DNA of 64,000 nucleotides from an uncultured Acidimicrobiales bacterium (GCA_937922805.1 CALAJV010000003.1:372001-436000); one strand, 5' to 3'. Positions 8,863-17,822 are shown, counted from the first letter of the stretch. A program made the numbers and translations. The notes: generated by a model not told the origin, from the letters alone.

Positions 8863-9681
8863 CTAACCGCCCTGACCGTACAGGCTATCGCTTCCTCTTA
8901 TTGTGAAGCTCTCCGCTGGTGGGCGGACCGGAAACTGCAGCTCGCCGTCTTTCGCTGATCGATACTGTAACCGAACCGGGTATCGAACGTCGCCGATGCT
9001 ATTGAGCGGTAACTCAATGCCTTCAAATCTACTCATCGAGGTGTATTGAACAATTCCCAAGGGCAGCAACACACCATCGCCAATTGCTAGGTCGCTAAGG
9101 CTCTGTTTGTCGTCTACTCGTAGCCGGGCCGGTGGGAGGAACTGTTGATCTGTCCCGTTTTCGACTTGGATGTGCCAACTGACGGATGGCTCAATAAGAC
9201 GTTCCGAACTTGCGTTGGTGACGACCAAAAACAGGCGACCCAAACATTGCCCTTCATCAGTACAGTAGTTTCCCTCGTCTAGCGCAACGCCAGCAACCTC
9301 GGCGGTCCGGTCTCGGTCCACCGAGAACCAGTCGCCCTCGTTCGGAACTATTCCGTAGGATTCATACTCGGCTGGCAATTGTCTCAAGATCAGAGCCGGG
9401 TCGGTTTCAAGATCCACGAGTAGATAGTCGATCGAGAAGTCATCGTTGGCTGGTCCGCCGATTATGCCGACCAGCCACCAGATTGCGCCGAGGCCCATGA
9501 TTATTGATCCCACCCAAATGACGCGCTCTCTCTTTGCTACTTTTCCAAATGGGGGAACTTCGTCGGCACCGAAGAACACGGCGAGCAACAGGACAAATCC
9601 AAAGAACACGATGGAAAGAGGACCAACCGACGACACGTCAAGATAGTACTTGCGAACGACTTTTCGCTCAACGTGAATCAA
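8863..9681 (-). CDS. Two-TM membrane protein with extracytoplasmic domain, first gene of the coupled trio
   Basis: This 272-residue protein has two N-terminal membrane segments at about residues 21-40 and 53-75. About 190 extracytoplasmic residues follow, rich in beta strands, with a segment of the type found in Ig-like stalks (V-S-W-H-I-Q-V-E-N-G-T). No family is recognised. The start shown is a TTG with AAGGG overlapping it, an awkward arrangement, so the true start may lie slightly downstream; the membrane topology does not change. The stop at 8863 abuts the start of the propeller gene at 8862. A 13-bp hairpin lies immediately upstream. Confidence 0.6.
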   Translation of the reverse strand: MIHVERKVVRKYYLDVSSVGPLSIVFFGFVLLLAVFFGADEVPPFGKVAKRERVIWVGSIIMGLGAIWWLVGIIGGPANDDFSIDYLLVDLETDPALILRQLPAEYESYGIVPNEGDWFSVDRDRTAEVAGVALDEGNYCTDEGQCLGRLFLVVTNASSERLIEPSVSWHIQVENGTDQQFLPPARLRVDDKQSLSDLAIGDGVLLPLGIVQYTSMSRFEGIELPLNSIGDVRYPVRLQYRSAKDGELQFPVRPPAESFTIRGSDSLYGQGG

Positions 9682-9686
9682 CCCTT

Positions 9687-9726
9687 GAACCCTTTGAGTC
9701 CTGCAGAAACAAAACTCAAAGGGTTC
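9687..9726. terminator. 13-bp perfect inverted repeat between the PLD gene and the membrane trio
   Basis: The arms GAACCCTTTGAGT (9687-9699) and ACTCAAAGGGTTC (9714-9726) pair perfectly around a 14-base loop. The hairpin starts 30 bases downstream of the stop of the phospholipase-D-like gene and ends six bases before the start codon of the 272-residue membrane protein, all on the minus strand. There is no T tract, as is usual in actinobacteria. It may terminate the upstream transcript, or it may control ribosome access to the next gene. Confidence 0.6.
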
Positions 9727-9755
9727 GGATGTGAGAGCGTGACTCAGGCTGGAGG

Positions 9756-12350
9756 TTACGGTCGGAACACCTGTGTCTGACCTGATATCTGACCAAGTTG
9801 CAACTGGTCCTCAGTTATGGGGCCAAACCATGGACCTGGTGACCCCCACTTTGGTAAACCAGTGTCGGTATCGAACGGGATCTGGCGGTAGAAGCCACGA
9901 CGAACGATTTCGTTGGTCGCATTCGACCACCGACCTTCATGCCAATTCGCTTGTGTGAGCGACAATCCGTCAGGGCTAGGTGCAAGTGCTTGCGACACGA
10001 TCCGACCTTCAAGAACATCAACAACGTTAGGGTCTTCGTACGGTGGGTTCAGGCCGTCGTATACGTAGACGACCTGACTTGGCAGGTTGGAAGCCATGCC
10101 GTCGTAGATCGTTTTCCGGAAGTCGGGTCGGTAAGTTTGCAAGAAGCAACGTTTATCCCGCGGGTCGGGGTCCGCTGATGGTGGTGCCGGAATCTCGCAG
10201 TTTACGCCGGAGGGCGAAAGGGAGGTTCCTTCCTCTCCCATCAGGACAGTTGTCACCTTGTTCACCCGGTCGTCATTGCTGAGGAACCGTAAGTATTGTG
10301 ACTGATCGGAAGTCCACGCCGTTGACTGGCTGGTTGAGTTTCTCCCTCGGGTGAAGGCTTGCAGGATAGAACCATCAGCGTTCACTGTCGTTGTTAGTGA
10401 AGTCACGTCAAGGTCGCAATCGTTAAGGCACGGTAGTGCCACTGTTCTCGCCTCGTTGTTCCCGACTTGCACGTGAGTTTTGGACCCGTCCCCGTCTGGA
10501 ACCGCCCAAACATGTCGAACGCCATCTACATAGAACACAGACAACGCTGAGATCGGGCCCGGCGGCAATCCGAGCTCGTTGTTCGCGTCTTTGGTTAACG
10601 TACCGCAGTAACTACCGTCGCTGCTTTCACAAGTGAATATTGCCGGCTGGCCATCGGCATCGAGAGTGGCAACATATTGGTTGAACTGAGGCCCTAGGTG
10701 GCACAGGCCCCGGTCGTTGTCGACCGTCGCTGCCGATCTCGACGCCTCCCAAACAGGAGTGAAATATTCGGCCATGAGTCGGTTGGCTACCGTTGGATCT
10801 TCGATCATGTAGCCGAACTCTTGTAGCGCAGCCGGATACAAATTACGGGATCCGATGTAGAACGCCTGCTCATCGACCAAGACAACCTTGGCGTGATTTC
10901 GAATGCGCTGTCCGTTAGCCCAACTGTGAGAGCCGAATTCGTGGCGAAACGGGGCCAGTTGCAAATTTTGGCAGACTTTCTCGGCCGACACGCGTTCGAG
11001 CAGTGGTTTAACGATCTCCGGAAGCCACGGTTTTTGTGAGCCGGTGTAGCCATCGGCGGCGCTTGCTCCGCTGGCTGGGCTACTGCCGGTTACCACAATC
11101 CGGACCTTCTTGTCTTGCTCCAACTTGGTAGCGAGGATGTCGAACAGCTCGTTGTCGACCGAGCAGACAAGACCGTTCAATTGCTGGGCGGAAATGTAGA
11201 TCGATTCTTCTGCCGACTCGATCAGCGTCCACAGAGCAAGCAGGTCTGGATTCTGGCGGAGAAAGCTCTCACTAGTGCCCGAGCCGCTACAAAATGTAGT
11301 TTCGAAATCTTTGTTTGCCTCACCAGGAGCGAACTCAGGAGCCATACCTTTGCCCCTGCTGCTGACGGCCAATACCTTGGTGGTTCCGGGACTTGACGTG
11401 TCAGGGTTAGTCGTGTGCGATGTTGGACAAACAAACGGACTGGCAGTTGAAGCGGTGAAGGCCCGAGGACACTGACCAAGACCTCCTGTCGAACTCCAAA
11501 GTTCATCTACAAAAAGTTGAGCTGACTGGGCTGCCGGTCCTCGCAGCCTCATAGTTACATCGGCCACCGGGTTTGTTTGATCGTAAGATCCCGACCACAG
11601 GTTCTGGCCGCCGACAATAGCTGTCTTTCCATCCACCGCGAAAATCTTTGAATGGTTCCAAGAAGTTGGCCCGCTGTTTTGAATCATGACGGTAATTTCA
11701 AGCCGAGAAAGAGGGTCGTCGCCGGCCGCGCTTACCTCTTGAATATCAGCAATAAGTCCATCAAGATACTCTTGTGCATCGTTATGATCGAAGCCCCGGC
11801 TAACTGGCTTGCCGACCAGAATCCGGACTTGGACCGACTCTCGATCCTCGTTGCGCTTGCCAGCGTTGCTTAGACCTTCGACAATCGCTTGGTGAAAAAC
11901 GCCGGTCGGGAACCCGTAGTTTTTGTCAGCATCCGGACATGACCCAGGCCCGCACTCAAGAAGCGTTGTGATATCGATCGAGACGGTGGCCGCTCCGAGG
12001 TCGCTCTTGATCGCATCAACGAAGTGTTTAGTTCCCCCAGTTCGAGTGTCGCCATCGACGGCGCACTCATCAAAGGCAGTGCCCCAACAATCGGGCGTTT
12101 CGATCAGCCAGTCGCTTTCCAACTTGTTGCCTTCGGTCATCTGCCATGCTTTTCCTTCGGCTGCTGGATCGAGATACAGCTCCAGAGCCTCCCTCACCGT
12201 ATCGAGCCGTGGCGATGACGTTGACTCGTTGTCGACCGCTTCGGCTTGGGAGCTCGACGTAGCAACAATCGGAATCATGGCGAAGACGAGAGCGAATCCC
12301 ATCGCCCGCCAATATCTACTCCACCTTCGGTCTCGAATTGCTACTTCCAC
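9756..12350 (-). CDS. Secreted phospholipase-D-fold (HKD) protein
   Basis: The product is an 864-residue exported protein read from a GTG at 12350, which has an ACGGAG ribosome site seven bases upstream and leads into an arginine-rich signal peptide ending S-S-Q-A-E-A. A longer ATG-started frame reaches 12521, but its first 57 residues do not look like a leader. Two phospholipase-D motifs of the form H-x-K-x4-D are intact: N-H-S-K-I-F-A-V-D with H233, and N-H-A-K-V-V-L-V-D with H486. Each is followed by G-G-Q-N or G-S-R-N, so a two-HKD active site is expected. The last 250 residues are an extra region without recognised motifs. Substrate is unknown; phospholipid, nucleic acid or wall polymer are possible. 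Several Cys suggest disulfides. Confidence 0.8.
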   Translation of the reverse strand: MEVAIRDRRWSRYWRAMGFALVFAMIPIVATSSSQAEAVDNESTSSPRLDTVREALELYLDPAAEGKAWQMTEGNKLESDWLIETPDCWGTAFDECAVDGDTRTGGTKHFVDAIKSDLGAATVSIDITTLLECGPGSCPDADKNYGFPTGVFHQAIVEGLSNAGKRNEDRESVQVRILVGKPVSRGFDHNDAQEYLDGLIADIQEVSAAGDDPLSRLEITVMIQNSGPTSWNHSKIFAVDGKTAIVGGQNLWSGSYDQTNPVADVTMRLRGPAAQSAQLFVDELWSSTGGLGQCPRAFTASTASPFVCPTSHTTNPDTSSPGTTKVLAVSSRGKGMAPEFAPGEANKDFETTFCSGSGTSESFLRQNPDLLALWTLIESAEESIYISAQQLNGLVCSVDNELFDILATKLEQDKKVRIVVTGSSPASGASAADGYTGSQKPWLPEIVKPLLERVSAEKVCQNLQLAPFRHEFGSHSWANGQRIRNHAKVVLVDEQAFYIGSRNLYPAALQEFGYMIEDPTVANRLMAEYFTPVWEASRSAATVDNDRGLCHLGPQFNQYVATLDADGQPAIFTCESSDGSYCGTLTKDANNELGLPPGPISALSVFYVDGVRHVWAVPDGDGSKTHVQVGNNEARTVALPCLNDCDLDVTSLTTTVNADGSILQAFTRGRNSTSQSTAWTSDQSQYLRFLSNDDRVNKVTTVLMGEEGTSLSPSGVNCEIPAPPSADPDPRDKRCFLQTYRPDFRKTIYDGMASNLPSQVVYVYDGLNPPYEDPNVVDVLEGRIVSQALAPSPDGLSLTQANWHEGRWSNATNEIVRRGFYRQIPFDTDTGLPKWGSPGPWFGPITEDQLQLGQISGQTQVFRP

Positions 12351-12861
12351 GATCAAACTCCGTTTTACCCGCCGATCGCTCGATTTGGGCGATCTGATTG
12401 TTGGTACACGCGTCGGACCGACAATCGGTTCCGAAAACCTCGAGATTTTTGTGCGAATCGATTCGAGGCAAGCTAAACCCAGGCCTCCGGGGGTACCCGA
12501 CCCTTCGAGATCGGTGCCCAAAATTGTCTGAGTGCGAAAGCCCCCGTAGTGTTGAGGGTCTAGCAGATGTCGCGGGAGCAGGTTTCGGGTAGCGATACGA
12601 CTCGGGCGTCTCTAGGTTTCAAACCGGCCGATGAATCCGAGACCTATGAAGTTTCGCAATTCAGAGTTGGACACGGCCGAGACTAAGTTGGTCTCAGCCA
12701 GTCAGGACACAGTCGTGCTTATTGAACTAACTACGAGTTACAAAGACCAAGCACACCTCGCCGTTTCAGGTGGAGACGACCATTTCGGCATCATCAATCC
12801 GATTGGCGAACGCCGGTCCAGATCAACTGAAAAGTCGAATAGCGCTTTTCAGCTAGGGTGA
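12351..12861. other. Divergent intergenic region without a clear gene
   Basis: This gap of about 500 bases separates the divergent PLD and esterase genes and should hold both promoters. A 76-codon frame at 12631-12861 on the plus strand ends just before the esterase start, but it has no ribosome site, no recognisable domain and an unremarkable composition, so I do not call it a gene. I saw no strong hairpin or repeat. Confidence 0.4.
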
Positions 12862-13743
12862 GTGGACCCAGAGATGGCCGCAACTCTCACGTGGATCAGG
12901 GAGCACAAATTGTTAACCATTGCTAGTACATTCGTGGTGCTGATCGCGGCCATATTCCTATTTTCGTTCTCGAGAAGAGATGTTGGCGTGCTGTTCGCTC
13001 GACATCAGACCTTCAGTTATGAAGGCACAGAACGCCGATATCTAATCAGCGAACCCGACATCATTTCCACCGAGTCAAAGTTGATAATTGGCCTGCACGG
13101 GTTCGGCGACAACCCTAGACAGTTCGCCTACTACACCGCCCTGCACAACGTTGCCGGCAACGACATAGTCATTTACCCGCGAGCCAGTAAGCCAGCAAAT
13201 GCAAACCAGAAAAACGGTTGGAACGCTGGGTTCTGCTGCGGAAGTGGCTGGATGAATCAGGTGGACGACGTGGGATTCATCTTGTCGTTAGCCGAATCAA
13301 TTAGCAATCAATACAACCTTGACCCAGCTGAGACGTACGTAGCAGGTTTTTCTAACGGCGGGTTTATGACTCAACGGTTAGCGACCGAACACCCAGACAA
13401 ATTTGGAGCTGTTGCGGTTGCGTCCGGGTCGATCGGAACCAGCGAAAATCAGCTAGAACCACAATCGCCGATACCCATTCTGCTCATGCACGGCGAAAAA
13501 GACACGATTGTTCCTTTTGGCGGCGGGCCCGGTTCATCCGACCCTGATTTCGAGTGGATGGAATTTGGCCAGACTAGAAACTCTTGGGAACAATCAAACG
13601 GCTCAAAGGCAACAACCAAAGTCCTTACCTACCCCACCGACGGCCATGTCTGGCACGACTGGCGGCTATTTAACTTCTGGCACAAGAAGCCGGACGCAAG
13701 CATCGAAGTTGTGGCCTTCTTCGAATCTCAACGTTCACCGTAA
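12862..13743 (+). CDS. Membrane-anchored PHB-depolymerase/LpqC-type esterase
   Basis: This 293-residue alpha/beta hydrolase is held by one N-terminal membrane segment (about residues 17-37). Motifs match the esterase-PHB family: L-H-G-F-G-D for the oxyanion region (79-83), W-N-A-G-F-C-C-G near 120-127, the nucleophile elbow G-F-S-N-G-G with S164, H-G-E-K-D-T-I-V-P with D214, and D-G-H-V-W-H with the likely catalytic H262. Relatives cleave polyhydroxyalkanoate or feruloyl/acetyl esters; the substrate here cannot be told. The start is ambiguous between GTG 12862 and ATG 12874, because AGGGTGA just upstream is poorly spaced for both. The protein is full length for the family. Confidence 0.8.
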   Translation: MDPEMAATLTWIREHKLLTIASTFVVLIAAIFLFSFSRRDVGVLFARHQTFSYEGTERRYLISEPDIISTESKLIIGLHGFGDNPRQFAYYTALHNVAGNDIVIYPRASKPANANQKNGWNAGFCCGSGWMNQVDDVGFILSLAESISNQYNLDPAETYVAGFSNGGFMTQRLATEHPDKFGAVAVASGSIGTSENQLEPQSPIPILLMHGEKDTIVPFGGGPGSSDPDFEWMEFGQTRNSWEQSNGSKATTKVLTYPTDGHVWHDWRLFNFWHKKPDASIEVVAFFESQRSP

Positions 13744-13891
13744 CTGCCGCAGCGTCAAACTACGGTTCGCCAGGCCACGATGAACTTTTTTGTCGGTGGG
13801 AGTATCCCCGAGTCAAGTCTTTGCGACTTAACCAGTTAGCGGCTGTGCCATAGCAGCTGCGTGAGCCGGACGACGAAGGGTTAGACGTTCA

Positions 13892-15973
13892 ATGAGGCAG
13901 CGGGCAAGACTATTGATGATCACAATTGTGGGAGTGAGCGCCCTGATTTTACTCGGAGGTGTTGCTGCGTTAACGGGCCAGAGAGGCCAAGAGCAGCAGG
14001 CGGGGTCGGCCCAAGATCAGTCCTCGGAACTAGACGCTCAAGATCCGTCGGTGGAGGATGCTTCCGACAAGGCCGATTTTGATGACGAAGTGTTGACTGT
14101 TAACGCAGCAGTCAATTCGACCCAAGCGTCAGAACGTTCGGCCAGGCGGTCTGCTCGATTGGCAAAGGGCGACGCAGAAAAGGCGGCCGAATCGGCGGAC
14201 GCGGCCGCCCAATCAGCGGCCGAAGCAGCAGCGCTTGTCGTTGCCGCCTCATCACCAAATGCGACTATCCCGGCAAAACCGGGAGAAGCCACCGCCGAGC
14301 CACAAGCTCCACTAGACGTAAACACCGCCACGAACGGTTCCACTGTCAAAGCTGAGCAACCGTCCGACCCGGACACCAACGTGAACACGGGTGATAGCCA
14401 ACCGGCCCAAACCGACACCGCCAAGGACGACTCGAAGACAACGACAGCACCGGCAACCGGCGACTCAGCCACAGATAACAAACCCGATCCAACTCCCAGC
14501 ACCGCCCCGACCGGTTCGAAGTCGTTCGCAACCGATGGCATGGCTAATATTTCAGATCGAGGCCTTACCGACCGGCGCACGGTGAAGGCGTTCCCAGGGG
14601 CCGAAGGTGGCGGGCAAAACTCAAACGGTGGACGCGGCGGTGACGTAGTTATTGTCGACACAACGGATTGCAGCGATCAAGCGGGCGATGGGAAAATCTC
14701 TTGGAAAGAAGCTTGGCAAGGTTCTGGCGATGTTTCACCGGGCGACAGAGTGGTCGTGTTCGCGGTCGGAGGCCTCTTCGACTGTGGTCGTAATACGAAT
14801 AAGTCGATGATCGACTCAGCGGGAGAACTGACAGTGGCGTGTCAAACTGCACCCTGGCCCGGAGTAAACATCGCGGCCTACCGCATCCAATACAAGGGCG
14901 TGAAGAACGTCATCGTACGTGGTTGCCAATTCCTCAACCACGACATTTCTGGCGACACAGCCTCTATGTTCCGAGTGGTCACCACCGGAAGTTCCAGCGA
15001 TATCATCGCCGACCGGATCACGGGACTTCATGGGCCTGACGATTTCACCATGGCGTATGTTGCCACCAACAACACCAAAGACACAATGAAGAACATTACG
15101 TTGAGTAACTCGATTATCGCCGAAGGTGATGCGTACTCAACTCACACCGAGTCCACGCCCAATACGGGCAAAATCAACCGATACCAACACTCTCATGGCG
15201 CCGGATGTTCTGCTGGGTTGAACACCGGCAGTAGAAGACCAGTTGAAGAATGCTCGTTTATTGGAAACTTGATGGCCCACAACAACAGACGCAACCCAAA
15301 GTTCTTCAACTCCTCGGGGCAGGTCATTGGCAACATGGGTTACAACGTCGGCGAAGCTGGTTACATGGTTGCACAGCGTGAAGCCTCAGAAATTGATGTT
15401 TGGCTAACCGACAACTTCTTCAAGTACGGGCCAAATACTAAGCCCGCCATTCTCGGCAACGGCTACATTATCAACACCCGAAACAATGCTACTGACCGTG
15501 TCCGGATGGAGCGAAACACGTATCAGCTGCCCGACAACGGTGCGATTCTCGATATACCAGATCGTCTCGATAATCCGAAGAACGATCGGCTCACCTTCCA
15601 TCCAGTTCGCAACTGGACCGCTCAAGATGCATTCGATTGTCTTGGAGCGACGCATCGGGACGCTAACGTCGATCGTATTGTCCAAGAAGTACGCGATGCG
15701 ACGGGCGAAATTGGAATCGGAACATACGGAAACCCTCGAATCAGTGATGGCGATGCCGGGCGGCATTGGCTTGCGTCAGAAGGCGGGGACGCGAATTACT
15801 ACCCAACGAAATCTCATCCGTCAAACTACGACACCGATAGCGATGGCATGGCTGACAGTTGGGAAAGAGCCAACGGTCTCAAGGTTGGCACTAAAGATCA
15901 CAACGGTGATCTCGACGGCGACGGCTACACCAACATCGAAGAGTTCGTAAACTCGCTGATGCGATGCGACTAG
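13892..15973 (+). CDS. Secreted pectate-lyase-like protein with calcium-binding C-terminus
   Basis: This 693-residue protein has an N-terminal signal anchor (about residues 7-27). A long linker to about residue 225 follows, first Ala/Glu-rich and probably helical, then Pro/Thr/Asp-rich. The beta-helix domain opens with A-F-P-G-A-E-G-G-G, a hallmark of PL1-like pectate lyases, and continues with V-I-V-R-G-C-Q-F and T-L-S-N-S-I-I-A-E-G. The C-terminus has D-T-D-S-D-G-M-A-D-S-W-E and D-L-D-G-D-G-Y-T-N-I-E-E-F, the thrombospondin-type-3/EF-hand-like calcium motif often found on secreted lyases of marine bacteria. The catalytic Arg could not be placed with certainty. Probable role: binding or cleaving acidic polysaccharide outside the cell. 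Confidence 0.8.
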   Translation: MRQRARLLMITIVGVSALILLGGVAALTGQRGQEQQAGSAQDQSSELDAQDPSVEDASDKADFDDEVLTVNAAVNSTQASERSARRSARLAKGDAEKAAESADAAAQSAAEAAALVVAASSPNATIPAKPGEATAEPQAPLDVNTATNGSTVKAEQPSDPDTNVNTGDSQPAQTDTAKDDSKTTTAPATGDSATDNKPDPTPSTAPTGSKSFATDGMANISDRGLTDRRTVKAFPGAEGGGQNSNGGRGGDVVIVDTTDCSDQAGDGKISWKEAWQGSGDVSPGDRVVVFAVGGLFDCGRNTNKSMIDSAGELTVACQTAPWPGVNIAAYRIQYKGVKNVIVRGCQFLNHDISGDTASMFRVVTTGSSSDIIADRITGLHGPDDFTMAYVATNNTKDTMKNITLSNSIIAEGDAYSTHTESTPNTGKINRYQHSHGAGCSAGLNTGSRRPVEECSFIGNLMAHNNRRNPKFFNSSGQVIGNMGYNVGEAGYMVAQREASEIDVWLTDNFFKYGPNTKPAILGNGYIINTRNNATDRVRMERNTYQLPDNGAILDIPDRLDNPKNDRLTFHPVRNWTAQDAFDCLGATHRDANVDRIVQEVRDATGEIGIGTYGNPRISDGDAGRHWLASEGGDANYYPTKSHPSNYDTDSDGMADSWERANGLKVGTKDHNGDLDGDGYTNIEEFVNSLMRCD

Positions 15974-16050
15974 TCAACGTTGAGTAACCAAGAGAACTCG
16001 GTAACCCTCGGATTAGATCTCAAACCCTTGGGTGACTGGGGCTGGGTGGG

Positions 16051-16091
16051 ATTGCAGGCTTCGGGCTCTAGTAGGGCTCGAAGCCTGCAAT
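16051..16091. terminator. 13-bp inverted repeat after the pectate-lyase gene
   Basis: ATTGCAGGCTTCG (16051-16063) pairs perfectly with CGAAGCCTGCAAT (16079-16091) across a 15-base loop, 78 bases after the lyase stop. No T tract follows. A weaker hairpin (GACAACC/GGTTGTC) lies just beyond it. It is probably an intrinsic-type terminator separating the lyase from the WD40 lipoprotein gene. Confidence 0.55.
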
Positions 16092-16217
16092 GCGGCCAAG
16101 GTCGGCAATTTAGGCCGAAGGACAACCAGGACGGGGTTGTCGAACAATCAAATGTTACGGTAGCCGCAGAACGATCGGTGTGAGAACCAGAACGACTTGC
16201 GTTGGTATGCTGAGCTG

Positions 16218-17162
16218 GTGAGAATCTTGGCGGCGGCGGTTGCGTGTAGCGCGTTAGTAGCCGCATGCACCTCTTCGTCATCTGATCAACAAGTGCTAGT
16301 TGGCCACTCGGGACCGGTCGTGGCCATGGCGGTTCTAGCTGACGGGCGTATCGCTTCTGGCGACGGCGACGGCGTGATCCGTGTTTGGGATACCGGATCG
16401 GCGACCACCGACATAACGATCGAGAACGGCCCTTCTAAACTCGACTCATTGGACCAGCTGCCCGATGGGCGTCTTGTGAGCAGCAGTCCGACTGGGCTGC
16501 AAATCTGGGACTTCGCCAAACCTGAACTTGAGCCGCTGCTTGTTCCCGATAGTGGACCTACCTATGGCACCGCGGTTTTGTCAGATGGAAGGATCGTATT
16601 CGGTAACGCCAGCGCCATCGTTCAAATTTGGGACCCTAACGACCTTTCGGGTCCGCAAGTTGTTTACGATCGGCACGCCAACGCTGGCGAGTTCTTCAAT
16701 ATCACCAGTGACGTTGTCGAGTTGTCAAACGGCTTGATCGCGTCAGCCGCTTCGGGCCAAGTTCACCTCTGGGATCCTAGAGACCCGGCTGTGACTATTG
16801 CATCGAGCGATGAAGGACAGCAACGCGGCTACTTCTCGATCACCGAGCTTTCCGACGGTCGCTTTGCTTCAGAGAGCACGAATGGGTCGGTGTATCTGTG
16901 GGATATCGATCAGCCACAAGAAGCCTTATCTGGCTATCCTGAGTCAGGATTTTACACCGGTTCTGATATCGTCGAGCTCGGTCCAGATCTTGTCGCATCT
17001 CGAGGGCAGAACGTTTGGGTTTGGGCACCTTCTGCGCCATCAATACGACTCGCCTCATTTGACCGCGAAAATGCGACCAGGATGGTTTTACTACCCGACG
17101 GCCGCCTAGCAATCGGCTACTTCGACGGAGAGATTCACCTTTGGGATCCATCCGTGAGCTAG
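16218..17162 (+). CDS. WD40/propeller-type lipoprotein
   Basis: This 314-residue lipoprotein is read from GTG 16218, which gives a compact signal peptide with lipobox L-V-A-A-C (C17); a TTG at 16197 would add seven residues. The mature part is a run of about six or seven WD40-like blades, each with L-x-D-G-R-x-x-S/A followed about 15 residues later by V/L-W-D (I-R-V-W-D, L-Q-I-W-D, V-H-L-W-D, V-Y-L-W-D, I-H-L-W-D). It should form a seven-bladed propeller on the outer face of the membrane, usually a protein-protein scaffold. There is no catalytic domain. It stands alone, followed by the tRNA genes on the opposite strand. Confidence 0.75.
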   Translation: MRILAAAVACSALVAACTSSSSDQQVLVGHSGPVVAMAVLADGRIASGDGDGVIRVWDTGSATTDITIENGPSKLDSLDQLPDGRLVSSSPTGLQIWDFAKPELEPLLVPDSGPTYGTAVLSDGRIVFGNASAIVQIWDPNDLSGPQVVYDRHANAGEFFNITSDVVELSNGLIASAASGQVHLWDPRDPAVTIASSDEGQQRGYFSITELSDGRFASESTNGSVYLWDIDQPQEALSGYPESGFYTGSDIVELGPDLVASRGQNVWVWAPSAPSIRLASFDRENATRMVLLPDGRLAIGYFDGEIHLWDPSVS

Positions 17163-17430
17163 GCCCTCAGGCTTACTGCTGGGGTGGCGAGCGGCAGCGC
17201 TTTTCACACCGCTCGGGCCCGGCTGATGACTGACGGAAATTGGATCGGTTGGATGGGCCTGCGACCTTAGTGTCCTGTTGCGGCTGCTTGTTGTTGAAAT
17301 CAATAGCTCAGCAATCCGGTGCAAGCGACAGAATGTAATGGTCTCCAGTTCAGCCGAGACTCTCATGCGACAGCTTTCAAACTACGGAGAACTTGAGCCG
17401 TCGACGTTCCGGCCTTGCCGAAACTCGGGT

Positions 17431-17449
17431 TGACCGCCCCCGGCGGTCA
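17431..17449 (-). terminator. GC-rich hairpin downstream of tRNA-Val
   Basis: TGACCGCC and GGCGGTCA form a perfect 8-bp stem around CCC, five bases beyond the 3' end of the minus-strand tRNA-Val. Compact, GC-rich and without U tract, it fits an actinobacterial tRNA terminator. Confidence 0.6.
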
Positions 17450-17453
17450 TACG

Positions 17454-17527
17454 TGGGCCATGAGGGACTTGAACCCCCGACTTCCTCCATGTCATGGAGG
17501 CGCTCTAGCCAACTGAGCTAATGGCCC
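17454..17527 (-). tRNA. tRNA-Val (anticodon GAC)
   Basis: On the minus strand the sequence folds into a full cloverleaf: acceptor GGGCCAT with ATGGCCC plus discriminator A, D arm GCTC...GAGC, anticodon stem CCTCC/GGAGG with loop ATGACAT, and a T arm with GTTCAAG. The anticodon GAC reads GUC/GUU valine codons. CCA is not encoded. It is probably cotranscribed with the tRNA-Cys 44 bases upstream. Confidence 0.93.
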
Positions 17528-17536
17528 TTGTAGTGA

Positions 17537-17564
17537 AATCAGGTTAGCAAAATCTAACCTGATT
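17537..17564. other. 11-bp inverted repeat between two tRNA genes
   Basis: AATCAGGTTAG (17537-17547) and CTAACCTGATT (17554-17564) pair perfectly around CAAAAT. It sits between tRNA-Cys and tRNA-Val in the same transcript direction. It could be a processing hairpin of a shared precursor or a terminator for tRNA-Cys alone. Confidence 0.5.
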
Positions 17565-17571
17565 CGTGTAG

Positions 17572-17645
17572 AGCGCGGAGCGGGATTTGAACCCGCGAAT
17601 CATGGCTTTGCAGGCCACTCCCTTAGGCCGCTCGGGCATCCGCGC
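17572..17645 (-). tRNA. tRNA-Cys (anticodon GCA)
   Basis: The minus strand gives acceptor GCGCGGA with TCCGCGC and discriminator U, which is characteristic of tRNA-Cys. The anticodon loop is CTGCAAA with anticodon GCA, and the T arm is GCGGG-TTCAAAT-CCCGC. CCA is not encoded. Confidence 0.93.
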
Positions 17646-17822
17646 GTGCTTGTATTGCCGCTTCACTTTAGCGGCCCGAACGGCCGCCTGGGTGCTCTTT
17701 CCAATGTTGCCAGCTGAAAGTGCTCTAGCAGGCAGCCTAATTCGAGAATATTGCTGCCTAGAGCGGCCGGTTCACCTCTTTGACGCCCGTAAACACCGTA
17801 TTTATGCAAGGCTTGACGGTCT

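Noticed and set aside
9756..12350. PLD protein as DISARM DrmC
   Set aside because: It has a signal peptide and no defence partners nearby, so an intracellular defence role does not fit.
12631..12861. Possible 76-residue protein upstream of the esterase
   Set aside because: No ribosome site, no recognisable domain, and it ends right at the next start; probably chance.
14038..14661. 207-codon minus-strand frame inside the pectate-lyase-like gene
   Set aside because: Antisense to the Ala/Thr-rich linker; the translation is Ala/Ser/Val low-complexity without motifs.
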